A stretch of 18,629 nt of DNA from Prevotella sp. UBA6429 (GTDB lineage: Bacteria > Bacteroidota > Bacteroidia > Bacteroidales > Bacteroidaceae). Positions 6,360 through 13,242 of the stretch are shown here, in pieces. The stretch is from positions 1,838-20,466 of the forward strand of contig DJOV01000055.1 in assembly GCA_002437285.1 (NCBI GenBank). The letters run 5' to 3'. The first letter of the stretch is position 1; each line of letters starts with the position of its first letter. Position numbers and translations under genes: made by a program. The notes beneath the pieces are model-generated. The model saw nothing but the letters and a program-made list of their open reading frames with translations. It made no database searches and was not told the origin of the DNA.

Positions 6360-9300
6360 CCAGACCGATGATGTAGATGGGCATGCTGGTGTCCATGGGC
6401 CACTTGGCCACGCTCACGTCCGAGCTGCGCAACTTCGTGAGGTCATCGGCAGAGATCTGTGTCAGCACCTTGGTGTTGCTGCTCTTGCCATGCTCCACAA
6501 AGAGCTTGGCGCCCACGTTGGTCATGCCCTTGCAGTGGACCACGTACCATCCCGTGGTAAACACCTTCAACTTCTGGTAGAAACGTCCGCGGCCACCGTT
6601 GTAGATGTTGACAGCCATGTAGCGCGCATGGTTGTAGCGCTTGTCCCTGCCCTCCACGTTGTCGGCATCCGTCTCATTGATGTAGCTCTTGTCTTGCGTT
6701 GAGGTCTTGTAGTAGCCGTCGTAGCCGATGCGCAGGCAGGCCTTGTCGATGTTGCTCGTCCAACTTGCGAGAGCGGCGTTCTCTCGCGCGAAACTTGGGT
6801 CGGCGATGAGGAACGAGGCATCGATCTGGTCGGCCAGTTCGCTGTCTGACCGCTTCATCACCTGATAGTAGTCGTAGAGCGAGATGGCCTTCCAGTAGCA
6901 CGAGTCGCTCAGCTTGCTGGTCAGCTCCACGTCTTGCTGCTCGGTGACATTGCTGAACGAGCCAGTCTCGCCCGTGTCGCTGTCATACCACTTGTTGCCA
7001 GTAGGACCATACACATACTTCTGCGTGGGCGCCAGGTAGAACTGTTTCTTCTTACTGAGGCCGGCACCCGTAGAGGACTCGGCATTATAGGTCATGGTGA
7101 GCGACAGGGTGTAGACCTTCTGGCCGCGGCCCGTGGGGTCTTCCACCGCGTCGATGGACCATTGCGACACCTCCGGACCGTTCATGCCTACCGGTGCGTT
7201 GATACGGCGGTCGCCAAACACGCCACAGTTGTAGTCGCCGTACTGGCTCTGCAGGTTGGTGTAGGCCATGAAGTTGCCCTCGGCAGCCATGGCATCGTCC
7301 GACTTGTTGAAGCTCGACGAGATGAAGTAGGTCTGTCTCTTTTCGCCTCTACTCTCGTCTGCGTAAATATAGTTGGTGTATATGCGCTGGATACGTTCGC
7401 CATTGTCATCGATGACGTAGTTGTTATTCTCGTCGACATCGGGAACGTTTTTCTGGACGTTTTTGAAACGCACGATCTCGCCCTCGTAACCCTCACGATA
7501 AGGGATGGAAATCTCCTTGAAGCAGCTCCTGCCGTTGATGACAAGACCGTCGGCCAGGGAGAACACCACGTAGAGCGGTGTGGACTTGTCGACCGTCCGC
7601 TGGAGCTCCAGTTGCTGGCCACGCCCTATGTAATAGAGTAGAAGTTGGCCTGTCTCAGCCGTATAATAAATGTGAACGCGGCCGATGGAGTCTTGCTGGT
7701 CCGTGTCCCAGGTACCCACTCTCCACTGGTCAATCTGCCTTCCGATGGAGAGGATGTTCTCGTTTGTCCCGGTGCAGGTGCTGATGTCAATCTCGGCCTC
7801 CACCTTGTCCTTGTGGATGTCAATGACCCTGCTTTCGACAAATCCGGCCTTCTTCTTGCTGTTGAAGGTGTCAGTGAGGTCATCACCACCGACGGTCACC
7901 TTCTTGTAGGTGGCATTGCTGCGGTTTTTGCCTTCCTTGCTTCCCACCTCGATGGTGTTGCCCTCACCTTCGGAGAAAGGAATGTCGAGCTCGGAGAAGA
8001 GCGTCGTGGTGCTGGCGCCGCCGTTGGTGACCACCACCCCGTCCTTGCTCATCGTGATGCAGAGAGGAGCGTTCTTGTCTTTCACGGTGAAGGTCTTACG
8101 GTAATTTGTACCATCAAACTTGTCCTTGCCCGTGTAGTCCATCTCAAGCGTGCCGCTGCTGGCGGTGTAATAGACGTGCAAGTTGAAACCCAGCCACTTG
8201 CCGATGGCACGGCCGATGGAGAGGATGTTCTCGTTGTTGTTTTTGCAGGTGGTGAGGTCAATCTCGGCCACCACCTTGTCCTTGCTGATGTCAAAGGTGT
8301 GGTTGGTGCCGCAGTCGGTCTCCTTCTCGTGCTTCACGCCCTCGGCCAAGCCGATGGCGCTGCCAGCAGCCTGGTAGCCGTCCTCCACGATTTTCTCTGT
8401 GGTGCCGCCGCCCCGCTCGATCTGCAGTTTCCTGTAGGTGGCATAGCTGCGGTTTGTGCCTTCGAGGCTACCCACCTGTATCTTGCCGCCATCCGTCAGG
8501 TTGGAGACGATGTCGGAGAAAAAGGTGTTGGTGGCCGCCACATTCACGCTGAGACCCTTGTTGGTGAGGGACAACTTGAGCGGCGACGAGGTCGACACAT
8601 TGTAGAAGTTCTGCTTCAAGCCGTTGGCATTGTTGCAGCGCACCCCCAGGTACACCACCTGCAACTCGTGAGCGCCAAGGCTTTTGGTGGGCTGGTCGGT
8701 GGCATTATAGTAGATATGGATGTTATCGGCCACGGCATGCTTCTCCTCGTCGCCCCATCCCCACTTGTCAATGTCGCTGCCGATGGAGAGGATGTTCTCG
8801 TTGTTGTTCTTGCAGGTGCTGAGGTCGATCTCGGCCTCCACATGCTGCTTGGTGAGGTCGATGTCGTGGTATTCGCCGAAGTGGCCGCTGGCATCCTTGG
8901 TGGTGGAGATGGTATAGGCCACGGTGCCCGTGCTCGTGCTCGAGCCGTTGTTCACCACCTGCAACTTGGTATAGGTGGCAAAGCTCTCGTCGCCCTGCTG
9001 GCTGCCGATGCCCACCTGTCGCTGCTTATCATAGTGCGTATTGAACATGTGCTCCAGCAATGAGGGCACCACTGTGGTTTCACCCGGATTCTCGGGATAG
9101 CGCACGATGTTGGTGGTATTCACCTTCTCGCTGTTGCGGCGCTGCAACCAGAAGAGATAAGGCACCTCGCTCAGCACGGTGCGCATGCCCCACCAGCCAC
9201 CAAGGCTGAGAAACTTTTTGGTCTTGACATTGTAGAAGGCGAAGATGCGTTTCATCACATCATCATTGGTCTGACCTTCCACGGGCTGTGTCGGGTTGTC

Positions 9301-9504
9301 CACACTCCAATGTTCCTTGCGCGTAGCATAACTGATCTCCGTGCCCAACAACTCCTCCGCATTGCTGGCTTCGTCGTTGCTCGTGACTTGCGTCTGCGTG
9401 GTAACCTCATTACCGCCCGTGTCTTGCGCAAGAGCACCGGTGGGCGACAATACGAACCATGCAACAAGTGCAGACAACGCACACTTGCTCAAAATTGTGT
9501 CCAT
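6316..9504 (-). CDS. N-terminal part of a giant secreted surface protein with three tandem beta-rich repeats
   Basis: I choose ATG 9504 (MDTILSKC); an in-frame TTG lies just before it. The signal peptide is LSALVAWFVLSPTGALAQ, with cleavage after ALA. About 1,062 codons follow. Near-homologous units start at residues 222, 411 and 568 (counting from the TTG), each opening with [AE]EIDL-TC-NENILSIG and ending with an [IQ]-VGS-EG-x-RS-x-ATY-[RK]K segment; a stray copy of that closing segment also sits at 161-188. These look like lectin/jelly-roll-type modules; sugar or glycan binding is an inference. Residues 700-1030 are a further extracellular-type region that includes a GWYVVHCKG motif. The frame ends out of register in ERPLPQGCQPAAV, an atypical tail, at the proposed frameshift. 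No enzyme motif was recognised. First gene of a transcript with 5160-6359 and 4957-5151. Confidence 0.85.
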   Translation of the reverse strand: MDTILSKCALSALVAWFVLSPTGALAQDTGGNEVTTQTQVTSNDEASNAEELLGTEISYATRKEHWSVDNPTQPVEGQTNDDVMKRIFAFYNVKTKKFLSLGGWWGMRTVLSEVPYLFWLQRRNSEKVNTTNIVRYPENPGETTVVPSLLEHMFNTHYDKQRQVGIGSQQGDESFATYTKLQVVNNGSSTSTGTVAYTISTTKDASGHFGEYHDIDLTKQHVEAEIDLSTCKNNNENILSIGSDIDKWGWGDEEKHAVADNIHIYYNATDQPTKSLGAHELQVVYLGVRCNNANGLKQNFYNVSTSSPLKLSLTNKGLSVNVAATNTFFSDIVSNLTDGGKIQVGSLEGTNRSYATYRKLQIERGGGTTEKIVEDGYQAAGSAIGLAEGVKHEKETDCGTNHTFDISKDKVVAEIDLTTCKNNNENILSIGRAIGKWLGFNLHVYYTASSGTLEMDYTGKDKFDGTNYRKTFTVKDKNAPLCITMSKDGVVVTNGGASTTTLFSELDIPFSEGEGNTIEVGSKEGKNRSNATYKKVTVGGDDLTDTFNSKKKAGFVESRVIDIHKDKVEAEIDISTCTGTNENILSIGRQIDQWRVGTWDTDQQDSIGRVHIYYTAETGQLLLYYIGRGQQLELQRTVDKSTPLYVVFSLADGLVINGRSCFKEISIPYREGYEGEIVRFKNVQKNVPDVDENNNYVIDDNGERIQRIYTNYIYADESRGEKRQTYFISSSFNKSDDAMAAEGNFMAYTNLQSQYGDYNCGVFGDRRINAPVGMNGPEVSQWSIDAVEDPTGRGQKVYTLSLTMTYNAESSTGAGLSKKKQFYLAPTQKYVYGPTGNKWYDSDTGETGSFSNVTEQQDVELTSKLSDSCYWKAISLYDYYQVMKRSDSELADQIDASFLIADPSFARENAALASWTSNIDKACLRIGYDGYYKTSTQDKSYINETDADNVEGRDKRYNHARYMAVNIYNGGRGRFYQKLKVFTTGWYVVHCKGMTNVGAKLFVEHGKSSNTKVLTQISADDLTKLRSSDVSVAKWPMDTSMPIYIIGLDERPLPQGCQPAAV
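7744..8841 (-). repeat. Three tandem intragenic repeats in the giant surface protein
   Basis: The most conserved 60-bp blocks lie at 8782-8841, 8215-8274 and 7744-7803. The first two agree at 56 of 60 positions by my count; the third is more diverged in its middle. They encode the EIDL-TC-NENILSIG core of each unit. Unit spacing is about 570 bp then about 470 bp, so copies could recombine to change repeat number. Confidence 0.85.
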
Positions 9505-9550
9505 CAATAAAATATTATTACTGTTCTATTTATACGTACAAACGATGTTG

Positions 9551-9558
9551 CAAAAATA
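9551..9558 (-). promoter_or_regulatory. -7 element for the giant surface-protein operon
   Basis: On the minus strand TATTTTTG fits TAnnTTTG and lies 46 bp before ATG 9504. The nearest upstream TTTG (plus 9574-9577) gives a 15-bp spacer, shorter than usual, so the -33 box is uncertain. Confidence 0.5.
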
Positions 9559-9778
9559 TTAAATTTGGTGTAACAAATTGGGATTTGAGCAAATTTGTTC
9601 TCGCTAATAGTTGAATTTCTTGACATAGATCAATAATATACAACTATCCTATTTTGCGCGTGTTAGAGAAAAATTCCAAATGATTATTCCGATAATTGTT
9701 ATGATTTTCTCAGGTCTCGCGAAAGGAGCGCAAGCACCCATCAGGGAACGTACGCAAAGGAAAAGGGAACATGCAGAA

Positions 9779-9890
9779 CACGCAAGGAACGTCATAAAAA
9801 CACGCAAGGAACGTCATAAAAACACGCAAGAAACGCCACAAGAAACACGCAAAGAACGCCACAAAAACACGCAAGGAAAGGAAAAAACGA
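9779..9890. repeat. 22-bp tandem repeats upstream of the C10 protease
   Basis: Units begin with CACGCAAG or CACGCAAA at 9779, 9801, 9823, 9846 and 9868, giving periods of 22, 22, 23 and 22 bp. The first two are identical; the next two vary (GTCATAAAAA becomes GCCACAAGAAA or GCCACAAAAA); the fifth is partial. The array ends about 35 bp upstream of the -7 element at 9924. An open frame through it (9680-9937) is Lys/Arg/Gln-rich only because of the repeat, and I do not consider it a gene. Between 9505 and 9957 I otherwise see only promoters and AT-rich sequence. Confidence 0.8.
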
Positions 9891-9923
9891 AAGAAACAAA
9901 TGAGCAGTCTGCCCAAAAAGTGA

Positions 9924-9931
9924 TACCTTTG
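9924..9931 (+). promoter_or_regulatory. -7 element for the C10 protease gene
   Basis: TACCTTTG matches TAnnTTTG exactly, 26 bp before ATG 9958. No TTTG is found 19-21 bp upstream, which could mean dependence on an activator, perhaps through the 22-bp repeats just upstream. Confidence 0.6.
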
Positions 9932-9957
9932 CCGTAAGAAACCATCATTATCACTAT

Positions 9958-12858
9958 ATGAAAGCCAAATACACATTGACCGCCTGTGCGCTGTTGCTCG
10001 GCCTACAGGCACGAGCCAACCCCATCAGCCGACGGGAGGCACGCCAAGTGGCACAACAGTTTGTCGGCATCAACGACGCCACAACCGACAATGTATCCAA
10101 CGCTCCTTACTACATCTTCTCGCGCGGCGCCGGCAAGGGCTACGTCATCGCCAGCGGCGACGACGAGACGGCACCCATCGTGGGCTACACCGACCAAGGC
10201 GACTATGACCCGGCTCACCTGCCCGACGGCCTGAAGAACCTGCTTGCCTCGTGGACCAAGAAGGTGGAAGCCCTGCAGCAAACCCAGAAGACACGCACCC
10301 GTAAGGTGGCGCGGCGCTCCGTGGCCCAGCGTCTGCAGGTGCCCACCTACAAGAGCACATGGACCGACGTGCAGCCCCTGGTGAAGACCCACTGGAGCCA
10401 AGGCTACCCCTACAACATGCTGGCGCCACACCGCTCGGACAACGGCCAGCAGGCCCTCTCGGGATGCGAGGCCACGGCCGCCTCGCAGATAGTCTACTAC
10501 TTCCGCCGTGACAACCCCGACACCCTGCTCTACGCCACTCCTACCTACAACGAGGGTTGGTTTCACGCCCCCGTCACCATGTCGCTGCCAGCCGGCACCC
10601 CCGTGCGCTATGACCTCATGAAGCTCAGCGGCACCGGCTCCCTTCAGCAAGACTCCGCCGTGGCGGTGCTGATGTACGCCGTGGGCACCTGCGCCCACCT
10701 GGGCTACGGCTACCAGGACGGCACGGCCACGGCCGGCAACACCGACAAGATGGGCGAATCGATCTCCGGACAGTTTGCCCTGGCCAACGACTATGTGGGC
10801 AAGTGGAACTACAGCCAACAGGGCTGGGAGAACCTGATCTACTCCAACGTGCGCAGCGGACGTCCCCTGCTCTACTCGGGAGCCAATGACAGCCAGGGCG
10901 GACACGCCGTGGTGCTCGACGGCTACCAAGCCTCCACAGGCCTCTACCACTTCAACTTCGGTTGGGGCGGACAGGCCGACGGCTACTACACCGTGGACGA
11001 CTCCACAGGCATGAACGGCTTCAGCAGCGGACAGGCCGCACTGGCCAACATCACGCCCAAGCGACAGAACCTGAGCGGACACCTCGACTGCGGCAAGATG
11101 TACTACCGCACGGAAGGACAGGTCGTGGCCACACTGAAGAACGAGGGCACACTGGCCTACCGCGGCGTCTACCTCTATTGCAGCTACAGCAAGAACATGC
11201 CCACCACGGCCACAGCCTACGAGATGACGACCTACACCGCATCGGGCGACAGCGCCACCTTCTCCTTCACCTACCGCCCCACACAGAACAAGCGTCTCTA
11301 CCTCTGGCTGACCGACGCCAACAAGAACATCCTCGACACACTCTCGGTGGAGGTCAACCAGAGCGTGGCCGACCTGCACCTGGGCAGCATCAGCGTGGAG
11401 GCGAGCGCCACAACCCTTGACCACGACGGCATACGCTACCAGCAGATCAACGACAACCGGGCCATCGTGGCCGTCAGCCTCACCAACGGGGCCAACGGCA
11501 GCTACTGCCAACCCGTGTTCACCTGTCAGCTCGACAGCCTCAACGGCACCACAGGCGAGTGGGACAAGTGTGCCACGCGAGCCGTCAACAAGTTGACCTT
11601 TGAGGTGGGACAGACACGCGACACCACCCTCGTCTTCACCGGTCTGCAGGAAAACCGCTATTACCGCGCGTCAATGGTAAAGCGCGTCAACGCCGGCCTG
11701 CGCTCCGACATGATCTTCGACACGCCCGACAGCATCGTCTACTTCGTCGCGAAGAACCCCACCCTGACCATCACGGCACAGGGTCGCACGGCCACCGTGA
11801 CGGGCGACTGGAGCGCCACACGCTTCACCGAACAGGCACGTGACGCCACCGTGACCGCCTACGACATGACCGCCGTGGCCGAACTGGCCTCACAGCCAGA
11901 GGCCGCCAACCCCAACGCCCTCTTCTTCACCACCGCTCCCATTACAGGCGCCAAGAACATCGTGGCAGGCGGCGTGTGCGACAGTCTGGAAATCCACACC
12001 GCCCATGAGTTTGCCACGCCGACGGCCTTCACCGCCAGCAAGGCCGTGCTCGTGCTCGACAGCGCACGTGCCGGACAATGGGGTGACGTGGTGATGCCCT
12101 TCGCCGCTCAACTGCCTTACGGCATGCAGGGACGTGTGGTCACCGAGGTATTGCGCTCGCGCCTCACGGTGACGAACGTGCGCGAGGTGGAAGCCATGGC
12201 TCCGCTGCTCTATCTCACCGACCATGATGCCCTGCGCACCATCGAGGCTTCCAACGTGACACTCTCGACCGACACCACCTGCGCCCGTCTCGACGGCCTG
12301 TGGCGCGGCTCCACACTCCGGACCACGCTCAGCCGTGACGCAGGCCTGCTCACTCCCACAGCCACCGTGCCCGCCTACATGCCGACGGACAAAGGCACCG
12401 TCCTGCCGCCCTTCGCCACCGAGCTTGACACACTCTACCGCCTGGGCTACCGCATCTCCAACACCTCCGATGTCAGCGTGGACCGCAACTACATGGCTCT
12501 GGCCGACACCATCAACCTGGCCTACCAGGTCATCGCCCAGTATGGTGAGGGAGCTCGCGCCTACCTGGCCGACAGCCTGCAGAAGAGCGAGGACATCTTC
12601 ACCTATTATACTTACAGCGGCTCACAGTATCCCGCATGCCGAAAGGCTTACGAAAACCTCGGAAAGACCATCCGTGCCTTCCTGGCCGACCCTGTGGCCA
12701 ACGCCATCCACGACGTGGTGGTGAGCGATGAGACGCGTGACGACGCTGACGCTCCCGTGGTCTACTACTCCATCGACGGCCAGCGCCTGACGCAGCCACA
12801 GCGTGGCATCGTCATCGTGAAGAAGGGCCGCAAGACGTGGAAGATGACCGTCAGATAG
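9958..12858 (+). CDS. Secreted C10-family (streptopain/interpain-like) cysteine protease
   Basis: The protein has 966 aa with a signal peptide at 1-20 (LTACALLLGLQARA). A propeptide of the SpeB type runs from about 21 to 128, including YYIFSRGAGKGYVIASGDD, typical of the family. The catalytic domain spans about 129-366: catalytic Cys170 in QALSGCEATAASQIVYY, catalytic His316 in QGGHAVVLDGY, and the HFNFGWGG loop at 331-338 carrying the supporting Asn/Trp residues. All key residues are present, so it should be an active, self-processing extracellular endopeptidase. About 600 residues of beta-rich sequence follow, with a tail (935-966) containing YYSIDGQR…GIVIVKKGRK that matches the sorting-like tails of the two large surface proteins. 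Streptococcal SpeB lacks this extension; Prevotella interpain-type proteases are large and multi-domain. It has its own promoter and stands alone. Roles in host-protein degradation or nutrition are inferred. Confidence 0.95.
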   Translation: MKAKYTLTACALLLGLQARANPISRREARQVAQQFVGINDATTDNVSNAPYYIFSRGAGKGYVIASGDDETAPIVGYTDQGDYDPAHLPDGLKNLLASWTKKVEALQQTQKTRTRKVARRSVAQRLQVPTYKSTWTDVQPLVKTHWSQGYPYNMLAPHRSDNGQQALSGCEATAASQIVYYFRRDNPDTLLYATPTYNEGWFHAPVTMSLPAGTPVRYDLMKLSGTGSLQQDSAVAVLMYAVGTCAHLGYGYQDGTATAGNTDKMGESISGQFALANDYVGKWNYSQQGWENLIYSNVRSGRPLLYSGANDSQGGHAVVLDGYQASTGLYHFNFGWGGQADGYYTVDDSTGMNGFSSGQAALANITPKRQNLSGHLDCGKMYYRTEGQVVATLKNEGTLAYRGVYLYCSYSKNMPTTATAYEMTTYTASGDSATFSFTYRPTQNKRLYLWLTDANKNILDTLSVEVNQSVADLHLGSISVEASATTLDHDGIRYQQINDNRAIVAVSLTNGANGSYCQPVFTCQLDSLNGTTGEWDKCATRAVNKLTFEVGQTRDTTLVFTGLQENRYYRASMVKRVNAGLRSDMIFDTPDSIVYFVAKNPTLTITAQGRTATVTGDWSATRFTEQARDATVTAYDMTAVAELASQPEAANPNALFFTTAPITGAKNIVAGGVCDSLEIHTAHEFATPTAFTASKAVLVLDSARAGQWGDVVMPFAAQLPYGMQGRVVTEVLRSRLTVTNVREVEAMAPLLYLTDHDALRTIEASNVTLSTDTTCARLDGLWRGSTLRTTLSRDAGLLTPTATVPAYMPTDKGTVLPPFATELDTLYRLGYRISNTSDVSVDRNYMALADTINLAYQVIAQYGEGARAYLADSLQKSEDIFTYYTYSGSQYPACRKAYENLGKTIRAFLADPVANAIHDVVVSDETRDDADAPVVYYSIDGQRLTQPQRGIVIVKKGRKTWKMTVR

Positions 12859-12880
12859 CGGGAAGCATCTGCTCTTGACG

Positions 12881-12947
12881 ACAATGGAGACAACAGGCTC
12901 ACGCATGGGCGGCAAGACGCACTCGCCATGAGCGTTGTCTCCATTGT
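12881..12947 (+). terminator. Long hairpin after the C10 protease
   Basis: A 14-bp perfect stem pairs ACAATGGAGACAAC (12881-12894) with GTTGTCTCCATTGT (12934-12947); the enclosed sequence can pair further (GCTCA…/…TGAGC). It begins 22 bp after the stop codon. No T-run follows, so it may act in 3'-end protection or factor-assisted termination. Confidence 0.55.
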
Positions 12948-12975
12948 TGTCTATCACAAAAACTCCGGAAGAACT

Positions 12976-13018
12976 AAAAAAATCCTAACCGCCTGGATGT
13001 GAGCGGTTAGGATTTTTT
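12976..13018 (-). terminator. Intrinsic terminator of the tRNA-Leu gene
   Basis: A 16-bp perfect stem, AAAAAATCCTAACCGC (12977-12992) with GCGGTTAGGATTTTTT (13003-13018), has a 10-nt loop. Read on the minus strand it follows the tRNA 3' end directly and ends in seven T. The T-run is present in both directions, so it may also stop transcripts arriving from the protease gene. Confidence 0.9.
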
Positions 13019-13021
13019 GTG

Positions 13022-13103
13022 TGCGCCCGACAGGACTCGAACCTGCACGTCGCAAGACACCAGATCCTAAGTCTGGCGCGTCTACCAATTTCGCCACGGG
13101 CGC
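13022..13103 (-). tRNA. tRNA-Leu (anticodon UAG)
   Basis: On the minus strand the acceptor arms GCGCCCG (5') and CGGGCGC (3') pair fully, followed by discriminator A; CCA is not encoded. The D-arm includes AAATTGGTAGACGC, the anticodon stem is CCAGA/TCTGG with loop CTTAGGA (anticodon TAG at plus 13067-13069), a long type-II variable arm follows as expected for Leu, and the T-arm contains GGTTCGAGTCC. It reads CUN leucine codons, mainly CUA. Promoter element at 13119 and terminator at 12976-13018. Confidence 0.96.
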
Positions 13104-13118
13104 AAACGTGACGGATTG

Positions 13119-13126
13119 CAAAGTTA
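13119..13126 (-). promoter_or_regulatory. -7 element for tRNA-Leu
   Basis: On the minus strand TAACTTTG lies 15 bp before the tRNA 5' end. The 10-mer TAACTTTGCA here is the same as in the promoters at 625 and 16070. Confidence 0.6.
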
Positions 13127-13146
13127 CACAATTATTCTGATATTCA

Positions 13147-13210
13147 CCGCCTCCATCCTCATTTTTCTCACTTGTTGGTGATGAAAAGAGGTTTGGAGGC
13201 GGTTTTTCTT
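13147..13210. terminator. Hairpin between the GH2 gene and the tRNA
   Basis: CCGCCTCCA (13147-13155) pairs with TGGAGGCGG (13194-13202), and the interior can pair further (CCTCATTTTTCTCAC with GTGATGAAAAGAGG). The plus strand then has TTTTTCTT; on the minus strand, the direction of the GH2 transcript, no T-run follows. It is the only hairpin downstream of the GH2 stop and probably ends that transcript before the tRNA promoter. Confidence 0.5.
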
Positions 13211-13242
13211 CTGTCTTTCGGAGCGTGGCGGCAGACGCGCCG

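Noticed and set aside
7645..9063. 472-codon open frame on the plus strand opposite the giant surface gene; likewise 4857-6371
   Set aside because: Low-complexity Val/Leu/Gly/His translations with no start context. The minus-strand frames carry the signal peptide, repeats and sorting-like tail.
9779..9890. CRISPR array
   Set aside because: Units repeat head-to-tail without spacers (period 22-23 bp) and there is no cas gene.
9680..9937. 85-codon Lys/Arg-rich open frame upstream of the C10 protease
   Set aside because: Most of it is the translation of the 22-bp tandem repeats, and its end runs into the promoter at 9924. Repeat structure explains it better than coding.
10003..11511. 502-codon open frame on the minus strand opposite the C10 protease
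   Set aside because: Composition (His/Val/Gly/Ala-rich) and full overlap with a clearly functional protease gene mark it as a shadow frame.
13022..13103. tRNA as an integration (att) site
   Set aside because: I see no duplicated tRNA 3' end, integrase or mobile genes on either side in this window.
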